From: Natronococcus amylolyticus DSM 10524
GTDB taxonomy: Archaea > Halobacteriota > Halobacteria > Halobacteriales > Natrialbaceae
Length of the DNA stretch: 64,000 nt
Reading direction: 5' to 3'
Assembly (NCBI RefSeq): GCF_000337675.1
Contig: NZ_AOIB01000036.1
Span: forward strand, 81,764-145,763
Both the position numbers and the translations under genes were made by a program. Positions 32,957 to 42,862 of this stretch are shown in pieces (position 1 is the first letter of the stretch; each line of letters begins with the position of its first letter). The notes under the pieces were generated by a model. That model saw nothing but the letters and a program-made list of their open reading frames with translations, was not told where the DNA came from and did not search any database.

Positions 32957-34600
32957 ATGCGAAATACGGAGCACCGGCTGCCCGACGGACGGACCGACGG
33001 GCGACGTGCGGACGGGGGGAGCCGCCCCGACGAGACGGACGACGATGACAACGGTCCGGGCTGTCCGGGGTCGCTAATCGTCGTCTCGAACCGTCAGCCG
33101 TACCGCCACGAGTACGAGTCCGAATCGGAGGGCGACGACGGATCCATCGTCGTCGACGAGCCCGCTGGCGGGCTGACCGCCGGACTGGACCCGGTCGTTC
33201 AGGAGGCAAACGGGACCTGGATCGCCTGGGGCGACGGCGAGGCCGACTTCGCGGTCACCGACGCGAACGACTGTGTCTCCGTCCCCCCCGGGGAAGACGC
33301 CTACACCCTCCACCGAATCGACCTTTCGGAGGAAGCGGTCAGCTCCTACTACTACGGGTTCAGTAACCAGGTTCTCTGGCCGCTCTGTCACGAGTTCCCC
33401 GACCTGATCGAGGAGCGAGGCGACTGGGCGAACGACTTCGAGTGGTACCGAACCGTCAACGAGCGGTTCGCCGACGCCGTCGCCGAGCACGCGACGGCCG
33501 AGTCGATCGTCTGGATCCAGGACTACCACTTCGGGCTCGCGCCGCGGCTGATCCGCGAGCGGATCCCGAAGGCCGCGACGATCGCACACTTCTGGCACAT
33601 TCCGTGGCCGACGCCGGAGACGTTCGCGGAGTGTCCCGTCAGCGAGGAGCTCCTCGAGGGACTGCTCGGCAACGACCTGCTGGGATTTCACGTCGATCGG
33701 TACGCGCGGCTGTTCCTCGAGTGCGTCGAGCAGTACCTCGACGGCGCGGTCGTCGACCACGAGGAGTGGCTCGTCGACTACGACGAGGGGACGACCCGGC
33801 TGGCGACTGCGGCGATGGGGATCGACGCCGAAACATACGACGAGCACGCCCGAGCAGTCGAAGATCCGGACGCGCTGCTCGAGGAGTTCGGCGTCTCTCC
33901 CGAGGTCACGCTCGGACTCGGCGTCGACCGCCTCGATTACTCGAAGGGGATCCCCGAACGTCTCGCCGCCCTCGAGCGCTTCTTCGAGCGCAATCCCGAT
34001 CGACGCGGGGAGTTTACGTTCCTCCAGAAGGCGACGCCCTCCCGAACCGGCATTCCGGCCTACGAACGGCTCGGCGACCTCGTTCGAAGCGAGGTTACCC
34101 GAATCAACAGCCGATTCGGCACGGACGACTGGCAGCCGATCGTCTACACCGAGGAGTACGTCCCCCAGGAGAAGCTCTGTGGCCTCTACCGGCGGGCCGA
34201 CGTCATGGTCATCAGTCCGCTGCTGGACGGGATGAACCTCGTCGCCCAGGAGTTCGTCGCCTCCTGTGTCGGCGAGGGTTCCGCCAGCGGAGCGGCGCCG
34301 GGCGAGCCCCACGGTGACGGCGTCCTGTTGTTGAGCGAGCGAACCGGCGCCCACGAACGGCTCGGCGCCGACGCGGTGACGATCGATCCGACCGACACCG
34401 ACGCGTTCGCCGCCGAACTCGAGACCGCGCTGGCGATGCCGGCCAGCGAGCGCCGACGTCGGATGCGGTCGATGCGGACCGACGTGTTCGAGGCCGACCT
34501 CGAGGCGTGGATGGACAGCCAGTTCGACTCGATCCGACGCCTGCACGACCCGAGCGAGTCGAACGACGACGATCCCGGCGCGCGGACCCCACAGATATAA
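32957..34600 (+). CDS. otsA: Trehalose-6-phosphate synthase
   Basis: The 547-residue GT20 glycosyltransferase has a 38-residue acidic extension before LIVVSNRQPY. Family motifs follow: GGLTAGLDPVV, NQVLWPLCHEF, WIQDYHFGLAPRLIRE, FWHIPWPTPE, LGVDRLDYSKGIPERL, and SPLLDGMNLVAQEF. It joins a nucleotide-glucose to glucose-6-phosphate. The next gene begins one base after its stop and encodes the phosphatase, so together they make trehalose, a compatible solute. An earlier start is unlikely, as the upstream sequence is divergent promoter. Confidence 0.94.
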   Translation: MRNTEHRLPDGRTDGRRADGGSRPDETDDDDNGPGCPGSLIVVSNRQPYRHEYESESEGDDGSIVVDEPAGGLTAGLDPVVQEANGTWIAWGDGEADFAVTDANDCVSVPPGEDAYTLHRIDLSEEAVSSYYYGFSNQVLWPLCHEFPDLIEERGDWANDFEWYRTVNERFADAVAEHATAESIVWIQDYHFGLAPRLIRERIPKAATIAHFWHIPWPTPETFAECPVSEELLEGLLGNDLLGFHVDRYARLFLECVEQYLDGAVVDHEEWLVDYDEGTTRLATAAMGIDAETYDEHARAVEDPDALLEEFGVSPEVTLGLGVDRLDYSKGIPERLAALERFFERNPDRRGEFTFLQKATPSRTGIPAYERLGDLVRSEVTRINSRFGTDDWQPIVYTEEYVPQEKLCGLYRRADVMVISPLLDGMNLVAQEFVASCVGEGSASGAAPGEPHGDGVLLLSERTGAHERLGADAVTIDPTDTDAFAAELETALAMPASERRRRMRSMRTDVFEADLEAWMDSQFDSIRRLHDPSESNDDDPGARTPQI

Positions 34601-34601
34601 C

Positions 34602-35426
34602 ATGCAACAGCAGCGAACGAAGCCGAACCCGATCGACGAACTCCGACCCCGAATCCGGACGCGACTCGAGGAGGCGACGGAACTCCTGTTGTGTCTCGAC
34701 TTCGACGGTACGCTGGCGCCGATCGTCGACGATCCCGACGAGGCGGCCCCGACGCGGGCCGTCAGTAACGTTCTCGAGAAGATCACCGACGAGCCGGACG
34801 TGACGACGGCGATCGTCAGCGGGCGCGGGCTCGCCGACGTTCGAGAGCGGGTCGACGGCCCGCGGATCTACGCAGGGAACCACGGCCTCGAACTCGAGCG
34901 CGGTGATTCGGTCGCGGTCCACCCGATCGCCCGAAAGCGCGCCGCGCGCGTCGACGCCGTCTGCGAGGCCCTCGAGATCGCCCTCGATCCGGTTCCGAAC
35001 GCCCGCGTCGAGAACAAGCGCCTGACCGCCACGGTCCACTATCGGTCGGTGCCCGAACCCGCGAGACCGCAGGTCGAGCGACTCACCCGCGAGACCGTCT
35101 CCCGGTTCGGCGGCGAGGGCCTCGAGCTCTCGACCGGGAAGGCAATCCTCGAGATCGGCCCCTCGATCGACTGGGGGAAGGGAAACGCCGTCGGGATGCT
35201 CGTCGCCGACCGCTCGGACGGAACGGTGCCGATCTACATCGGCGACGACGTCACCGACGAGTCCGCGTTTCGAACCGTCGAACCCCGGGGCGTCGGCGTC
35301 CGCGTCGGCGACGACGCGCCGACAGCCGCGTCGGGGCGCGTCCGCTCGCCCGAGCAGGTCGCCTCGTTACTCGAGTGGTTCGCGACGACGGGCGTCGAAC
35401 GGGTTCGGAACGGACCAGTGCCGTGA
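34602..35426 (+). CDS. otsB: Trehalose-6-phosphate phosphatase
   Basis: The 274-residue HAD-family enzyme has motif I LLCLDFDGTLAP near residue 29, motif II TTAIVSGRG near 68, and motif IV YIGDDVTDESAF near 210, with GKAILEIGPSIDWGKGNAV as the TPP-specific segment. It removes phosphate from trehalose-6-phosphate made by the upstream otsA product. The one-base gap shows a single operon. Confidence 0.93.
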   Translation: MQQQRTKPNPIDELRPRIRTRLEEATELLLCLDFDGTLAPIVDDPDEAAPTRAVSNVLEKITDEPDVTTAIVSGRGLADVRERVDGPRIYAGNHGLELERGDSVAVHPIARKRAARVDAVCEALEIALDPVPNARVENKRLTATVHYRSVPEPARPQVERLTRETVSRFGGEGLELSTGKAILEIGPSIDWGKGNAVGMLVADRSDGTVPIYIGDDVTDESAFRTVEPRGVGVRVGDDAPTAASGRVRSPEQVASLLEWFATTGVERVRNGPVP

Positions 35427-35559
35427 CGAGTCAGACTTCTGATGGTCAGTAGCTGATCGGCCGAAAACTCGCTTTTGTGGGGCCAGAAACGCTGGGGAGT
35501 TCGATATGTCACTCCGAACGGGTCGACCGGTCGGAGTCGAAAGAATTAGTCACCACTGG

Positions 35560-35567
35560 AAATATAG
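35560..35567 (+). promoter_or_regulatory. TATA box of the wHTH regulator gene
   Basis: AAATATAG lies 24-31 nt before GTG 35591 and supports that start. Confidence 0.5.
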
Positions 35568-35590
35568 TGCAGATGCGAGCGTGACAGAGA

Positions 35591-35896
35591 GTGAAACTAC
35601 GACAACCAACTGACTTCCTGATCCTCGAGGAGCTCGAGGACAAGGGACGCAACGTCGCGACCAACCTGGCGGCCCACACCGGCAAGAGCCGCAAGAACAT
35701 CAACACCCGTCTGCCGGTGCTCGAAGACTACGGGCTCGTCGAAAAGATCGGTCCGGCCGAGCGCTCCGGGCTCTACGAGATCACGTCGCTCGGGCGGGCG
35801 GCGCTGGTCTACCGCGACCAGTACGACGAGACCGACGACTTCGAGTCGCTCATCGAGGGGCCGTCCCCGGATATCGACGAGTCGGCCGGCGAGTAG
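35591..35896 (+). CDS. Winged-helix regulator (phiH1-repressor/MarR-like)
   Basis: The 101-residue protein begins at GTG with MKLRQPTDFLILEELEDKGR, and a HTH follows: NVATNLAAHTGKSRKNINTRLPVLEDYGLVEKIG, with a wing ending YEITSLGRAALVYRDQY. This is the small haloarchaeal repressor type found with viruses and metabolic genes. It follows otsB by 165 bases and could regulate the trehalose genes or an unlinked target. Confidence 0.82.
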   Translation: MKLRQPTDFLILEELEDKGRNVATNLAAHTGKSRKNINTRLPVLEDYGLVEKIGPAERSGLYEITSLGRAALVYRDQYDETDDFESLIEGPSPDIDESAGE

Positions 35897-35961
35897 GGAA
35901 GTTTCGCCCGCGGCGAGAACGAAGCGGACGAGGAGTAGGTTCCCCGTCGCTTCCGGGCCAG

Positions 35962-36774
35962 CTACAGCGTCAAGCCGCCGCTGTAGGACTCGAGCTCCCG
36001 TCTCGAGCACGTCGAGAACGTCAGGCTCAGCGCCCGATCACGTCCCGCCGTCGACGGATAGACGGTACCACAGCGCGACCGATCCTGTTTGTAGTCCGGA
36101 TCCCAGGCGTAGCTGCTGAGCATCGGCGTCGCGACGACGGTCTCCTCGCTTCGGAAGGCGACCCCGTGATCGTGCTCGAGCCCGAGCGCGTGTCCGATCT
36201 CGTGCAACAGGATCTGGATCGTCCGGGTCGGGCGCTCGTTGGGAACGGTCCGGTGGACCACCTCGCCGTCCCGAACCGTTCCAAGCTCCGCGATCGGCGG
36301 CAGCGTCGCGAGGTAACGGGCGCCGCCGACGGACGCGACGTGGGGCAGCGCGAACCCGGTCGGTGCGGTCGTCATCTGGCCGTCCGTGACGAGCAGGTTG
36401 ACGTCCGAAACCGGGTCGACGTCGCCGACCCCGACCGCCCCCGACGCCAGCGTCGTGGGCCACTCGCCGCCGCTGGTCACGCGGGCGCCGTCCTCCGTCG
36501 AGACCGCGACCGTTCCGCCGACTGACAGCTCGAGCTCCCAGTGCTCGTCGGAAAGCAACGCCTTGAGGTAATCGCGGACGCGGTCGGCGATCCCGTCGTA
36601 CCCCGCGGCTCGATCGGAAAACCAGAGTCGAACCTCGAGGCGGTCGGTCGGCTCCCGCCTCGCGTAGCCGAGCGTTCCGACGGTGGCGACCGAGGCGGTC
36701 GACCCGGCCAGCCCGACCAGCAGCTGGCGCCGCGTCAGGGCCGGTCTCTCGTCGCTCGCTCCCTCGTCGTTCAT
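35962..36774 (-). CDS. Secreted zinc metalloprotease (metzincin type)
   Basis: The 270-residue precursor has a Tat signal (TRRQLLVGLAGSTAS) and no lipobox Cys. The zinc site HEIGHALGLEHDH near residue 190 is the complete metzincin HExxHxxGxxH, and a Met-turn-like TPMLSSYAWDP follows. It should be an extracellular or membrane-anchored protease resembling matrixin- or archaeal secreted metzincins. Two Cys in the C-terminal tail (RCGTVY, TCSRREL) could form a disulfide. Confidence 0.85.
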   Translation of the reverse strand: MNDEGASDERPALTRRQLLVGLAGSTASVATVGTLGYARREPTDRLEVRLWFSDRAAGYDGIADRVRDYLKALLSDEHWELELSVGGTVAVSTEDGARVTSGGEWPTTLASGAVGVGDVDPVSDVNLLVTDGQMTTAPTGFALPHVASVGGARYLATLPPIAELGTVRDGEVVHRTVPNERPTRTIQILLHEIGHALGLEHDHGVAFRSEETVVATPMLSSYAWDPDYKQDRSRCGTVYPSTAGRDRALSLTFSTCSRRELESYSGGLTL

Positions 36775-36854
36775 GTTCGCTGAAATCGATCTCGGCGTGT
36801 GTTTGGCGACCCCTACGAACTACGATGGCTCGCCCTAAAACGGTTGCATTCGGA

Positions 36855-37160
36855 CTATTGACCGTCAGGGAACCCGTACTGTCGGTCTCGGAGCCGACGA
36901 CACCGCTGTCGCGTCCGGACGACGCGGGCGGCCTCGCCCTCGAGCCGAACCTCGGCTCGAGCCGGCAGCGCCCCGGGGTCGACCGGGGCGAGCAACAGGA
37001 GTTCGCCCGACTCCGTTTCGACCAGTTGTCGGTCGGGGTCGTCCTGTCGGAGACAGCACTTCCAGTCACCCGCTCGGATTCTGCGAGTGACCTCCCAGCC
37101 GGTGTAGTAGCTCCCGTCGGACCCCTCGAGAACCGTTTCGGTCCGCAGCTCCTCGCTCAC
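36855..37160 (-). CDS. Conserved-looking 101-residue haloarchaeal protein
   Basis: The product MSEELRTETVLEGSDGSYYT has a beta-rich pattern with KCCLRQDDPDRQLVETESGELLLLAPVDP, then a basic C-terminal segment. Codon use fits a real gene up to about residue 80. There is no recognised domain. It lies head-to-tail behind the metzincin gene with an 80-base gap. Confidence 0.5.
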   Translation of the reverse strand: MSEELRTETVLEGSDGSYYTGWEVTRRIRAGDWKCCLRQDDPDRQLVETESGELLLLAPVDPGALPARAEVRLEGEAARVVRTRQRCRRLRDRQYGFPDGQ

Positions 37161-38052
37161 GCGTTCTCCCCCGGCAGCGCTCGAGCCGCTTCTCGCCGTC
37201 CTCGTTCTCGGTCGCTCATCACTCGAGTCGAGTCGGGCCGGTCCTATCGTCGGTCGGGTTAACAGTTGCGACAGTTATACGTGGCTGAGTGTCCCCAATC
37301 CGGAACTGATCCGATCGGCTGACGGTCGTTTTGTCGATACCCTCGAGCAGCAAACATCACTCCCGACGTCTCTACCTCCTGTCCGGGGTGACACGGGATC
37401 GGAACTGGCCGTAGAGCCAAATAGCGATTCCGGACCGAGCAATTGTCGGTAGCGATAGTTGACAACGCGATTCTTCACCCAGGGTTTGGTGTGAAGTTCG
37501 CGTTCAGTACAGGTGAACAACGCATCAGCTCAGTCCGACCATCCCACCTGCAGTGGCGCGCGCTGTCGACGGGCCGAACGTCAGTGAGGACGGTCGACGA
37601 TGCTGTGCGAGGTCTTCGCGAGTAACACGAGCGAATGGCTTGGCAGAGCTTGCTCTGCCAGTGGATGAGCGAGCGCAGCGAGTGAGCGTAGCGCGGAACC
37701 TACGGTTCCGCGGACCATGCGAACGGGCGCTGCGCGCCCGTGAGCAGAAATCGGTTGGGGAGGACGTGGCAATCCCGCGTGTTCGTGCGAGTAGAACCTG
37801 CTACTCGTCAGTATCACCCGAAAGCCCCTGGCCCGCTGGAGGGGCTGCGGCTCGCTGCGCGCTTCCCTCGCTCCGCTCAGTCCAGTGCTTACTTCGCCTC
37901 GCACCTCCAGCGGGCCAGCCCCTTTCAGTCCCACCCAACGGTGATTAGCCGGGGCTGCAGACTCGAGGACGAACATTCCATTCGCATACGCAATTACCGC
38001 GTTCGAGTCGGTTCAGCCGTCGTTCCGAATCCCGAGCTCGTACTCCGATCGA
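37161..38052. other. Long intergenic region with repeat copy B
   Basis: This 890-base region holds the inverted copy of the repeat at 37620-37968. The 37260-37540 part is AT-richer, with only weak short frames (for example a minus-strand frame with LHTKPWVKNRVVNYRYRQLL), possibly decayed mobile DNA. No gene is supported. Confidence 0.5.
37620..37968 (-). repeat. Intergenic repeat element, copy B, with a long internal hairpin
   Basis: On the minus strand the element runs CCTCGAGTCTGCAGCCCCGG, GTGGGACTGAAAGGGG, then a hairpin with perfect 15-base arms (CTGGCCCGCTGGAGG at 37828-37842 and its complement at 37904-37918, 61-base loop), then CGCACGAACACGCGGG and CCTCCCCAACCGATT. The order and sequence match copy A except for the hairpin, which copy A lacks. 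Confidence 0.65.
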
Positions 38053-38703
38053 TCAGTAGAGAAAGGTGTGCAGCGCCGAGAGCAGCTTTCGCTCGATCCG
38101 ACGGAGGTGGTCGTCTACTGCTCGTCGGCTGATTCCCAGTTCGGCCCCGAGTTGCTCGCTCGTCGTCTCCCGGGGAATCTCGTAGTAGCCGCCCTCGATT
38201 GCCAGCGAGAGGACCTCGCGCTGGCGGGCCGTCAGCTCCGGCAGCGTCTCCTCGAGCGAAACCAGCGGGGACGACCGGGCGGGAACGCCGACCTCGCGTT
38301 TGCGCAGGACCTCGACGTCGAACCCGTCCTCGAGGAGAGCGGCGTAGAGATCGGTGAGGTTCTCGGGGTCGAGCGCGAGGATTCGACAGTGTTTCCGCCC
38401 GTCCTCGTACCGCAGCGGCGGGAGCAACAGGCAGTCGTGGGACTCGAGGTATCGTTCGATATGTGAGGTCTCGTGTCGCTTCAGACAGGAACCCGTAATG
38501 ACGACCGTCTCGCCGTCCCCGCGGACGCAGTCCTCGATTCCGATATCTTCCCGGACCCGAGAGAGCACCGGCTCGGCCGACGAGCCGACGACGTAGAGGA
38601 GGTCCGCGTGGTCGTTACACCAGAGTTCGATCCGGCAGTCGGTCCCGTCGGTCGGCGCGGTGTAGGCGCTCGAGTCGGCGATAGCGACGGTCGCCTCGTA
38701 CAT
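38053..38703 (-). CDS. HTH_10 (Bat-type) transcription activator, likely hut regulator
   Basis: The 216-residue protein has an N-terminal ligand or regulatory domain ([37 protein letters not shown]) and a C-terminal HTH_10 ([55 protein letters not shown]). It is divergent from hutU with only 85 bases between the starts, and one TATA element is placed to serve both genes. This suggests that it controls histidine degradation; that is inference from context. Confidence 0.83.
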   Translation of the reverse strand: MYEATVAIADSSAYTAPTDGTDCRIELWCNDHADLLYVVGSSAEPVLSRVREDIGIEDCVRGDGETVVITGSCLKRHETSHIERYLESHDCLLLPPLRYEDGRKHCRILALDPENLTDLYAALLEDGFDVEVLRKREVGVPARSSPLVSLEETLPELTARQREVLSLAIEGGYYEIPRETTSEQLGAELGISRRAVDDHLRRIERKLLSALHTFLY

Positions 38704-38726
38704 GCATACCGATACGCAGCCGACCT

Positions 38727-38736
38727 ATTATAAATC
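38727..38736. promoter_or_regulatory. Shared TATA element between the regulator and hutU
   Basis: TATTATAAAT lies 24-33 nt before the minus-strand ATG 38703 and would place a plus-strand transcript start about 28 nt before ATG 38789. It reads as a usable TATA box in both directions. Confidence 0.5.
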
Positions 38737-38788
38737 CACTTCCGTACGGAACACCGATGGTGTTGGTTCCCCGAACCGTGCTATCGGT

Positions 38789-40540
38789 ATGGACAGCGAC
38801 CGACGATCGACGCTCGGGGACGCCCCACCGAGCGACCAGTGGCAGGAGTACCGCGGCTCGCCGACGGGAACGGACCTCGAGTGTGCGGGCTGGCGTCAGG
38901 AGGCCGCCTTCCGGATGCTGAACAACAACCTCGATCCCGACGTCGCCGAGCGACCCGAGGACCTGGTCGTCTACGGCGGCACGGGGCGAGCAGCCCGGTC
39001 GTGGGACGCCTACGACGCGATCTGTGCCGAACTTCGGGAACTGGGCGACGAGGAGACCTTACTGGTTCAGTCGGGCAAACCCGTCGGCCGCTTCGAGACC
39101 CACGAGCGCGCCCCCCGAGTACTGATCGCGAACTCGAACCTCGTCGGCAACTGGGACGACTGGGAGCACTTCCACGAACTCGAGGCCGAGGGCAAGATCA
39201 TGTACGGCCAGATGACTGCGGGCTCGTGGGCCTACATCGGCACCCAGGGGATCATCCAGGGCACCTACGAGACCCTCGCGGAGCTGTCGAGCCAGCACTA
39301 CCCCGACACGGAGGGACTCGAGGGTACGATCGTCGTCACGGGCGGCCTCGGCGGGATGGGCGGCGCCCAGCCCCTCGCAGTGACGATGAACGGCGGCGTC
39401 TGCATCGCCGCCGAGGTCGACGAGTCGCGGATCGATCGGCGCCTCGAGACGGGCTACTGTCAGGAGAAGACCGACGACCTGGACGTAGCGATCGAGAACG
39501 CGAAAGCTGCTGCCGAGGCCGGCGAGCCCTACAGCATCGCCGTCCACACCAACGCCGCCGACATGCTCGAGGCGATGCTCGAGCGCGAGTTCCTCCCCGA
39601 CGTCGTCACCGACCAGACCAGTGCCCACGACGAACTCGAGGGCTACTACCCCTCGGGCTACACGGTCGAAGCAGCCGACCAGCTCCGAGAGGACGACCCC
39701 GAGACGTACGTCGCCGAGAGTCTCGACACCATGGAACGCCACGTCGACGCCATTCTCGCGATCCAAGACGAGGGCGCGATCGCCGTCGAGTACGGCAACA
39801 ACATTCGCGGACAGGTGCAGGAACACCGCGGCCACGAGTCGGCGTTCGACTTCCCCGGGTTCGTCCCCGCCTACATTCGGCCGCTGTTCTGTCGCGGGAA
39901 GGGACCGTTCCGCTGGGTTGCCCTCTCGGGCGACCCCGCCGACATCCACCGGACCGACGACGCCGTCCGCGAGCTGTTTCCCGCAAAGGACCACCTGCAC
40001 CGCTGGATCGACCTCGCACAGGAGCAAGTCGAGTTTCAGGGCCTGCCCTCGAGGGTCTGCTGGCTCGGGTACAGCACCGACGGCGAGGGCGACGAGGGGC
40101 TCACCGAGCGCGCTCGCTTCGCCCTGCGGATCAACGACCTGGTCGCCGACGGCGAGATCTCGGCGCCGATCGTCGTCACGCGGGACCACCTCGATGCCGG
40201 CTCCGTCGCGAGCCCGAACCGCGAGACTGAGGCGATGCGCGACGGCACCGACGCCGTCGCCGACTGGCCGATCCTCAACGCCCTGCTCAACTGCGCGGCC
40301 GGCGCCGACATCGTCAGCGTCCACGACGGCGGCGGCGTCGGCATCGGCAACTCGCTGCACACGAACAACCACGTCGTGCTCGACGGTTCGGAACTCGCGG
40401 CCGAGAAGGCGAAACGGGTGTTCACCACCGATCCGGGGATGGGCGTGATCCGTCATGCAGACGCCGGCTACGAGGACGCGCTCGAGGAGGCCCGCGAGTC
40501 GAACGTCCACGTCCCGATGGCGGAGGGCGATCGCTCGTGA
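38789..40540 (+). CDS. hutU: Urocanate hydratase
   Basis: The 583-residue protein starts [20 protein letters not shown] and has the family motifs [34 protein letters not shown], the NAD-binding [20 protein letters not shown] with the following EVDE, and [17 protein letters not shown]. It converts urocanate to imidazolonepropionate, the second step of histidine breakdown, in the cytosol. ATG 38789 was chosen from the TATA position; the frame opens further upstream. Its stop overlaps hutG (GTGA). Confidence 0.95.
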   Translation: MDSDRRSTLGDAPPSDQWQEYRGSPTGTDLECAGWRQEAAFRMLNNNLDPDVAERPEDLVVYGGTGRAARSWDAYDAICAELRELGDEETLLVQSGKPVGRFETHERAPRVLIANSNLVGNWDDWEHFHELEAEGKIMYGQMTAGSWAYIGTQGIIQGTYETLAELSSQHYPDTEGLEGTIVVTGGLGGMGGAQPLAVTMNGGVCIAAEVDESRIDRRLETGYCQEKTDDLDVAIENAKAAAEAGEPYSIAVHTNAADMLEAMLEREFLPDVVTDQTSAHDELEGYYPSGYTVEAADQLREDDPETYVAESLDTMERHVDAILAIQDEGAIAVEYGNNIRGQVQEHRGHESAFDFPGFVPAYIRPLFCRGKGPFRWVALSGDPADIHRTDDAVRELFPAKDHLHRWIDLAQEQVEFQGLPSRVCWLGYSTDGEGDEGLTERARFALRINDLVADGEISAPIVVTRDHLDAGSVASPNRETEAMRDGTDAVADWPILNALLNCAAGADIVSVHDGGGVGIGNSLHTNNHVVLDGSELAAEKAKRVFTTDPGMGVIRHADAGYEDALEEARESNVHVPMAEGDRS

Positions 40541-41514
40541 GCGGAACCGATCGGTTCGCGACCAACCCCGACTGGGCGTCGACCGGCGGCTGGGATGTCC
40601 TCGCGGGCGGCGACGCGAACGACGAACTGTTCGGCGACGTCGTCGAACGAGTCGCCCTCGAGACGGGCGACTACGAGGCCGTCCTCGTCGGCGAACCCTA
40701 CGATGGCGCGGTCATCGGCCGACAGGGCGCCCGCGAGGGGCCGCCCGCGATCCGACGTTCGCTCGCCCGAACCAAGACCCACCACTTCGACGGTGGTCCC
40801 CTCGAGGGAGTCGCGGATCTCGGCGACGTCGCCTCACTGGTCGAGACGCTCGAGGACGAGGCAGGCGAGCCGGTGTCGGCGGTCCAGACCGAACTCCGCG
40901 AGACGACTCGGCTCGTCCACGAGCGCGACGCGCTCCCGGTCTTCCTCGGCGGCGACAACTCCCTGACCTACCCGAACGTCGCGCCGCTGCTCGAGTCGGG
41001 TACCGTCGGCGTCATCAACTTCGACGCCCACCTCGACGTCCGCGCGGTCGACGGCGAGCCCACGAGCGGGACGCCGTACCGACAGCTCCTCGAGGACGGC
41101 CTCGACGGCTACGCCTGCGTCGGCGCTCGACACTTCGAGACCTCCACCGCGTACCACGATTTCCTCCACGAGCGCGGGGGAGAGGTCGTTACCGCCGAAG
41201 AGGTGGGCGACGACGTCGTCGCGGCTGCGGATCGAGCTCTCGAGATCGTCGGCGACGTCGACGCCCTCTACGTCAGCGTCGACTGTGACGTCCTCGACGC
41301 GAGCGCTGCACCCGGCGTGAGCGCACCGACGCCGGGCGGACTGCGTACTCGGGAGCTGTTCCGACTGCTACGGCTGCTCGCGAGCGACGACCGGGTTGCC
41401 GGCTTCGAAATCGTCGAGTGCGCTCCGCCGCTGGATCGAGAGGGGCTGACGGCCGACGCGGCGGCTCGTGCGATCGCGCACTTCCTCGCGGGGTACATGG
41501 AGGGACGACGATGA
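40537..41514 (+). CDS. hutG: Formimidoylglutamase (ureohydrolase family)
   Basis: The 325-residue protein belongs to the arginase/agmatinase family. Mn-ligand motifs [10 protein letters not shown] near residue 161 and [14 protein letters not shown] near 247 are intact, with APTPGG after. The first motif, usually GGDHS, reads GGDNS at 138-142, so one metal-ligand His is Asn. It releases formamide from N-formimino-glutamate to give glutamate. It sits between hutU and hutI with four-base overlaps at both ends. Confidence 0.9.
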   Translation: MSGTDRFATNPDWASTGGWDVLAGGDANDELFGDVVERVALETGDYEAVLVGEPYDGAVIGRQGAREGPPAIRRSLARTKTHHFDGGPLEGVADLGDVASLVETLEDEAGEPVSAVQTELRETTRLVHERDALPVFLGGDNSLTYPNVAPLLESGTVGVINFDAHLDVRAVDGEPTSGTPYRQLLEDGLDGYACVGARHFETSTAYHDFLHERGGEVVTAEEVGDDVVAAADRALEIVGDVDALYVSVDCDVLDASAAPGVSAPTPGGLRTRELFRLLRLLASDDRVAGFEIVECAPPLDREGLTADAAARAIAHFLAGYMEGRR

Positions 41515-42788
41515 GCGGGCCAGCCGAGGACGCCGACTCCAGGACGGACAGCGCGAACGGCGATACCTGCGTCGTCTACGGCATCGACGAACTCGTCGTC
41601 GGACCCTCGAGGAACGAGTCCGACGACACACCCCTCGAGATCCGCGAGGACGCCGCCCTCGTCGCGGTCGACGGCGAGGTCATCGCCGTCGGCTCGAGCG
41701 AGGACGTGACCCGCGAGTATCCGCCCGAGAACGCCGAGACGGCGATCGACGCCGACGGGCGGGCGGTCGTCCCCGGCTTCGTCGATCCCCACACGCACGC
41801 CGTCTTCGCCGGGGATCGGTCCGACGAGTTCGAGGCGAAGTTACGAGGGAAGGAGTACCAGGAGATCCTCGCCGAGGGCGGCGGCATCCTCCGGACCGTC
41901 CGAGCGGTCCGGGAGGCGAGCGACGACCAGTTAGTCGCGAACCTCACTGGGCACCTCGAGACGATGCTCGCCCACGGGACGACGACCGTCGAGGTCAAGT
42001 CGGGGTACGGACTCGACACCGAGACCGAACTTCGACAGCTCGAGGCGATCGACCGCGCCGACGCCGCCCAGCCGGTCGACCTCGTGGCGACGTTCATGGG
42101 CGCCCATGCGGTCCCCAATGACCGGGAGGCAGAGGGCTACGTCGACGAGGTCGTCGAGGAGCAGCTTCCCGCGATCGCCAACCAGGGGATCGCGACCTTT
42201 TGCGACGTCTTCTGCGAGGAGGGTGTCTTCGACGTCGCCCAGTCGCGACGGGTGCTCGAGGCGGGACTCGAACACGGCCTCACCCCGAAGGTCCACGCCG
42301 AGGAGTTCGTTCGCCTCGGCGGGGCGGAGCTTGCGGCCGAACTCGGTGCTGCGAGTGCCGACCACCTGCTGCACGCCAACGAGGACGACGTCGAGGCGCT
42401 AGTCGAGAACGGAGTCGTGCCCGTCCTGTTACCCGGAACCGCGTTCGGTCTCGGCGAGGCCTACGCCGACGCGCGGGCGTTCCTCGAGGCCGGCGCGCCC
42501 GTCGCGCTGGCGACCGATTTCAACCCGAACTGTCATTCGCGGAGTATGGAGTTCACGCAGACCCTCGGCGCGGTCGAGATGGGGATGACGCCCGCGGAGG
42601 CGCTGCTCGCGTCGACACACAGCGCCGCGCTGGCGCTCGACCTCGAGGACGGAACGGGGACGCTGCGGGAGGGTGCGCCGGCCGACGCCGTCGTGCTCGA
42701 GGCGCCGTCGTTCGCCCACCTCGCCTACCGGTTTGACACGACGGCCGTCGATGTGGTGGTCAAGGCCGGGGAGGTGGTCGTCGAATGA
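41511..42788 (+). CDS. hutI: Imidazolonepropionase
   Basis: The 425-residue amidohydrolase has metal-binding [10 protein letters not shown] (His94, His96), [37 protein letters not shown] and the Asp motif [13 protein letters not shown]. It hydrolyses imidazolonepropionate to formiminoglutamate, the third step of the pathway. ATG 41511 overlaps the hutG stop (ATGA). A polar, disordered-looking N-terminal 18 residues precede the first strand. Confidence 0.94.
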   Translation: MSGPAEDADSRTDSANGDTCVVYGIDELVVGPSRNESDDTPLEIREDAALVAVDGEVIAVGSSEDVTREYPPENAETAIDADGRAVVPGFVDPHTHAVFAGDRSDEFEAKLRGKEYQEILAEGGGILRTVRAVREASDDQLVANLTGHLETMLAHGTTTVEVKSGYGLDTETELRQLEAIDRADAAQPVDLVATFMGAHAVPNDREAEGYVDEVVEEQLPAIANQGIATFCDVFCEEGVFDVAQSRRVLEAGLEHGLTPKVHAEEFVRLGGAELAAELGAASADHLLHANEDDVEALVENGVVPVLLPGTAFGLGEAYADARAFLEAGAPVALATDFNPNCHSRSMEFTQTLGAVEMGMTPAEALLASTHSAALALDLEDGTGTLREGAPADAVVLEAPSFAHLAYRFDTTAVDVVVKAGEVVVE

Positions 42789-42862
42789 CGGTCGCGAGTA
42801 TCACAATGGCTCCGACCGCAACCACGCCGGGACCGATCGAACCGAAACCGCAGGAAAGCGCC

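Noticed and set aside
37260-37540. Possible transposase fragment (minus-strand KPWVKNRVVNYRYRQLL).
   Set aside because: Too short and without catalytic motif or terminal repeats.
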